A model generated the notes under the pieces. It saw only the letters and a list, made by a program, of their open reading frames with translations. It had not been told where the DNA came from and made no database searches. A DNA stretch of 64,000 nt from an uncultured Lachnospiraceae bacterium (GTDB taxonomy: Bacteria; Bacillota; Clostridia; Lachnospirales; Lachnospiraceae), in assembly GCA_910579505.1 (NCBI GenBank), contig CAJTTZ010000010.1, positions 79,973 to 143,972 of the forward strand, written 5' to 3'. Shown here piece after piece: positions 61,866-64,000 of this stretch (positions are counted from its first letter, which is position 1; every line of letters starts with the position of its first letter). The position numbers and the translations under genes were made by a program.

Positions 61866-62634
61866 ATTCTTTGCTTATGCTGGATTCTTTTCTGCAATAA
61901 TAACAATTGGAGATTGTATTATTAGAACAATTAAAGCCGCAAAGTTTACGTTATCCCCTATTTCCATAATAGGATTTGTCATATTTATCTTAACCTTAAT
62001 TTTGTATTTCGTTCTCAAAGATGATGTTGTATATTATAATATTAAGAAAATGTTTTGTTATTATATGCGAAATAGAGATTCTTATACGGTTGAAAATAAA
62101 GAATGTCTTTATACATATAAAAGCAGAACAGAAATGGAATACACAAAAAAACATGATATAGTATCTAATGTCAACAACTTGAAACATTTTTGTGATAAAT
62201 TTAAGTGGTCTAAAGAACAGAAAGTTGAGGATATTAAAATAAAAAGTAGTAATCCCAATCATAAGGTTACTGTTAAGCGTATTGAAAATTGGCATCAGTA
62301 TACTGTTGAATTTGATGAGTTAGGAAAAAAGCAACGACAATCAATTGATATCACTATAAGTAATTTGCATGACCCCCAAAAAGAAGCGCTTCCATTTTTA
62401 TCATCAAATATTATTTGCAAAACAAAAAAATTAAGGTTGGTAGTATTTTTTAAAGACGAAAACTTAAAACCAATCAATGTAAAATACAAAATATACGATA
62501 ATTATGCATGTGATTTTCCTCTGTTTCAGGAAGACTTATCTTATAATGTTGCAGAGCAGAAAATTGAAATAGAGGAGAAAAGGCCTATATATGGTTATCG
62601 ATATGAAATCACATGGAATTTTGAAAATGATTGA
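61852..62634 (+). CDS. Two-TM protein with soluble C-terminal domain, unknown
   Basis: A 260-residue protein I do not recognise. Two membrane helices (about 4-24 and 30-52) are followed by about 205 cytoplasmic or outer residues. That part shows charged helices then many predicted strands (KHRV, TVKRIENWHQYTVEF, LRLVVFFKDENLKPINVKY, YGYRYEITWNF). The layout recalls two-TM, beta-rich effector proteins such as Cap15-like ones of bacterial immune systems, but no homology can be claimed. ATG 61852 or 61843 starts it, overlapping the deformylase gene by 14 to 23 bases. AT-rich throughout. Confidence 0.7.
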   Translation: MKDSKFFAYAGFFSAIITIGDCIIRTIKAAKFTLSPISIIGFVIFILTLILYFVLKDDVVYYNIKKMFCYYMRNRDSYTVENKECLYTYKSRTEMEYTKKHDIVSNVNNLKHFCDKFKWSKEQKVEDIKIKSSNPNHKVTVKRIENWHQYTVEFDELGKKQRQSIDITISNLHDPQKEALPFLSSNIICKTKKLRLVVFFKDENLKPINVKYKIYDNYACDFPLFQEDLSYNVAEQKIEIEEKRPIYGYRYEITWNFEND

Positions 62635-62659
62635 CACAACAGTCAGCTTGTGATATACT
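62631..62659 (+). promoter_or_regulatory. Strong promoter upstream of broken gene start
   Basis: TTGACA-N17-TATACT overlaps the stop of the two-TM gene. It is followed at 62688-62692 by GGAGG and ATG 62699, whose frame stops after three codons (MDS, then two stops). Confidence 0.65.
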
Positions 62660-62737
62660 GTCAGCTAGTAATATTTATCAAGAAAATGGAGGTATTTTAT
62701 GGATTCATAATAAGGTTTTATTAAGGCATTAGAGAAA

Positions 62738-62840
62738 AGAAGGGCTGTCAGAAAATGGACATTTCCAGCAAGTTATAGTATGGTCAATTAGAATAAATAC
62801 TATACTTTGTCAGATTAAAGCGTTTTCTGTCAACCCTTCT
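62738..62840. repeat. Imperfect inverted repeat flanking 67 bases
   Basis: AGAAGGGCTGTCAGAAAA (62738-62755) and TTTTCTGTCAACCCTTCT (62823-62840) match in 16 of 18 positions as inverted copies. It could be a miniature element or a long RNA hairpin. Confidence 0.5.
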
Positions 62841-62865
62841 TATACTTTCAAAATATCAAGTCAAC

Positions 62866-63048
62866 TCACATCTGCTGTATCTCATTTTTCAGCATACGCT
62901 TGATTTTGTCGCTCATGGTTTCCTTGCCGTTCTTGCTGACATGAATCCGCACAATGTATGTAGTCCGGCCAATCTTCTTCACCAGTTCGGGAGCGTCCTT
63001 AGTCGGCGCTATAATGATAGTGTCCTCTGTGATTTTCTCGCTACCCAT
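62866..63048 (-). CDS. TnpW-like transposon-encoded small protein
   Basis: A 60-residue protein (MGSEKITEDTIIIAPTKD..., ending SDKIKRMLKNEI). I recognise the pattern of 'transposon-encoded protein TnpW' found in conjugative elements of Clostridia. Function is unknown. AGGAG precedes the ATG. It lies downstream of a DnaC-like fragment on the same strand, as in those elements. Confidence 0.75.
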   Translation of the reverse strand: MGSEKITEDTIIIAPTKDAPELVKKIGRTTYIVRIHVSKNGKETMSDKIKRMLKNEIQQM

Positions 63049-63068
63049 AAATTCTCCTCTTCATACAA

Positions 63069-63314
63069 TCAACCTTTGTTATCTTTCCTCACAATCTCCT
63101 TCACCGCCGCTTTGGTCGCTCTGGCTCCTTCCTCCCGGAAGTTCCTGCCAGAAAAGAGAGTCGGTGCACACCGTTTCAGTATGCGGTCATAAATCCTTGC
63201 GTGGGCAAGGTCTGGCGGGTTTTTGATTTCTTCCAGCTTCAAGTTTGTCGTAACAATCAGCGGCTTCTTACTCCGATACCGGCAGTCAATGACGGTGAAC
63301 ATCTGCTCCATGGC
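63069..63314 (-). pseudogene. DnaC-like replication protein, C-terminal fragment
   Basis: About 82 codons matching the C-terminal part of element-encoded DnaC/IstB-like ATPases: EYAMEQMFTVIDCRYRSKKPLIVTTN and then DRILKRCAPTLFSGRNFR (split here). The Walker A domain and the N-terminal half are missing; the match stops abruptly at about 63314. Confidence 0.75.
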
Positions 63315-63848
63315 ATACTCCAATATTTTGGATTGGATATATACAGACAGTCCTTTTTCACTGTGATCCCGATGAAATATATGTCATGTCGGGAAGTGTA
63401 AATGCCGTCAAGAAGTCGATTCGGTTGCAGAGACTAAAGCACACAGATTAAATGAGGGGCAGAACCTGAAGCCGGCTCTGCCCTTGTCCATCTTCCATGA
63501 TCCGTTGAGGCTCATATCACTCCCCATGCTTTCCTATCCTGATGCCATGACCACTATACATTTTATGCGATAAGCTCAACGGACTCCGTAAAGTTCATCC
63601 TGCAGCACCCCACAGACTTCCGGCTGTTCTGTTACGGCTGTTTCCGTTTCACTTCTCCTCGCCGTCCCCCCACCATTCCTATCCCCACTCTAATACTAGT
63701 ATTAAGTATTTTGCGTACTAACTTAATCTTAGATCAGAAAACGCATCCTCTAGTTTAATAAAAACTTATAATCCTAAAAATTCCTTTTTAACAAATGATA
63801 ATCTTGTTATCTAATATTGTTTTGCATCCTTTATTCCCTTATTCATTG
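63315..63848. other. Gene-poor region with decayed mobile-element sequence
   Basis: A plus-strand frame (63348-63449; FHCDPDEIYVMSGSVNAVKK) looks like the end of an element gene. A GGGCAGA/TCTGCCC hairpin lies at 63456-63482. A perfect palindrome TAATACTAGTATTA is at 63691-63704. GC falls sharply after about 63690. Confidence 0.45.
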
Positions 63849-63995
63849 TCAATTAAGTTCTCTCCTTAAAAGTTCATTAAATTCATATAGTTTCTTTTCA
63901 CTTCCAAAAATTTTTTTCAAGTCCTCTTTACAAATTATTTCTATATGCTGACTTGAAATTTTAAATTCCAGTGCAGAAGTAAATTCTACTGCACT
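63849..63995 (-). pseudogene. Coding-like remnant at the right edge
   Basis: 48 codons (SAVEFTSALEFKISSQHIEI..., ending RRELN) are open on the minus strand but no start is present and a stop lies in frame at 63996-63998. AT-rich. Probably a decayed gene, but it may be interrupted only by the window edge. Confidence 0.35.
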
Positions 63996-64000
63996 TTAAA

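Noticed and set aside
1..64000. CRISPR arrays, rRNA or tRNA genes
   Set aside because: No regularly spaced repeats with unique spacers and no recognisable rRNA or tRNA were found on reading; a covariance-model search would be needed to exclude short RNAs.

Overview
The window looks like a chromosome segment of a motile, anaerobic gut Firmicute of the Lachnospiraceae (Clostridia). The grounds are moderately high GC with strong AGGAGG ribosome sites, chemoreceptors and sigma-28-like promoters, a MecA-type adaptor, and paired lacto-N-biose phosphorylase and N-acetylhexosamine kinase genes. The species cannot be named from the sequence. No rRNA, tRNA, CRISPR array or intact insertion sequence was seen.

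Layout. 1-7 kb: the 5' part of gpmI, a YgjP-type metallopeptidase, a DEAD-box helicase, MecA, and a BlaI/BlaR1-like sensor pair with its own promoter. 7-10 kb: two small proteins of unknown function behind sigma-28-like promoters, an Rrf2 regulator and an HTH-Uma2 fusion. 10-15.7 kb: a five-gene operon of an SCP2 protein, an anchored alpha/beta hydrolase, a free-standing condensation-like acyltransferase, an acyl carrier protein and an AMP-forming ligase. A divergent TetR gene faces two matching palindromes on the operon promoter. 15.8-19.2 kb: lacto-N-biose/galacto-N-biose phosphorylase and N-acetylhexosamine kinase. 19.2-29.3 kb: an Rpn-like nuclease, purF, and an ECF sigma/membrane partner/three FtsX permeases/ABC ATPase operon. 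29.4-40.5 kb: AraC with a divergent GH31 gene, two chemoreceptors (one overlapping an FMN-binding lipoprotein gene) and an unusual MutS-like ATPase. 40.6-47.7 kb: an ArsB/NhaD-type permease with a cytidylate-kinase-like gene, a MotA/MotB-like pair resembling ZorA/ZorB, a tocopherol-cyclase-like protein and a FAD/Rieske oxidoreductase. 47.9-57.4 kb: a mixed accessory stretch with a SUKH-like protein, a PIN toxin-antitoxin candidate, two AmmeMemoRadiSam genes, a TetR/cation antiporter pair and a tyrosine phosphatase. 57.4-61.1 kb: an LTA-synthase-like gene between remnants of GH65 and GH78 genes. 61.1-62.7 kb: an AT-rich two-gene island (an extra peptide deformylase and a two-TM protein). 62.8-64 kb: debris of a conjugative element (TnpW-like gene, DnaC fragment).

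The most striking unexplained structure is a dispersed two-hairpin repeat. It has a GGAGAATGCC...GGCATTCTCC stem next to a longer stem-loop and is found at least seven times, almost always at or over a stop codon. Three copies separate the FtsX genes, and the unit 'permease plus repeat' appears tandemly duplicated. The best candidates for an undescribed system are the dissociated acyl ligase/ACP/condensation operon, the orphan ZorAB-like motor pair, and the deformylase/two-TM island. None of their functions can be proven from sequence alone.
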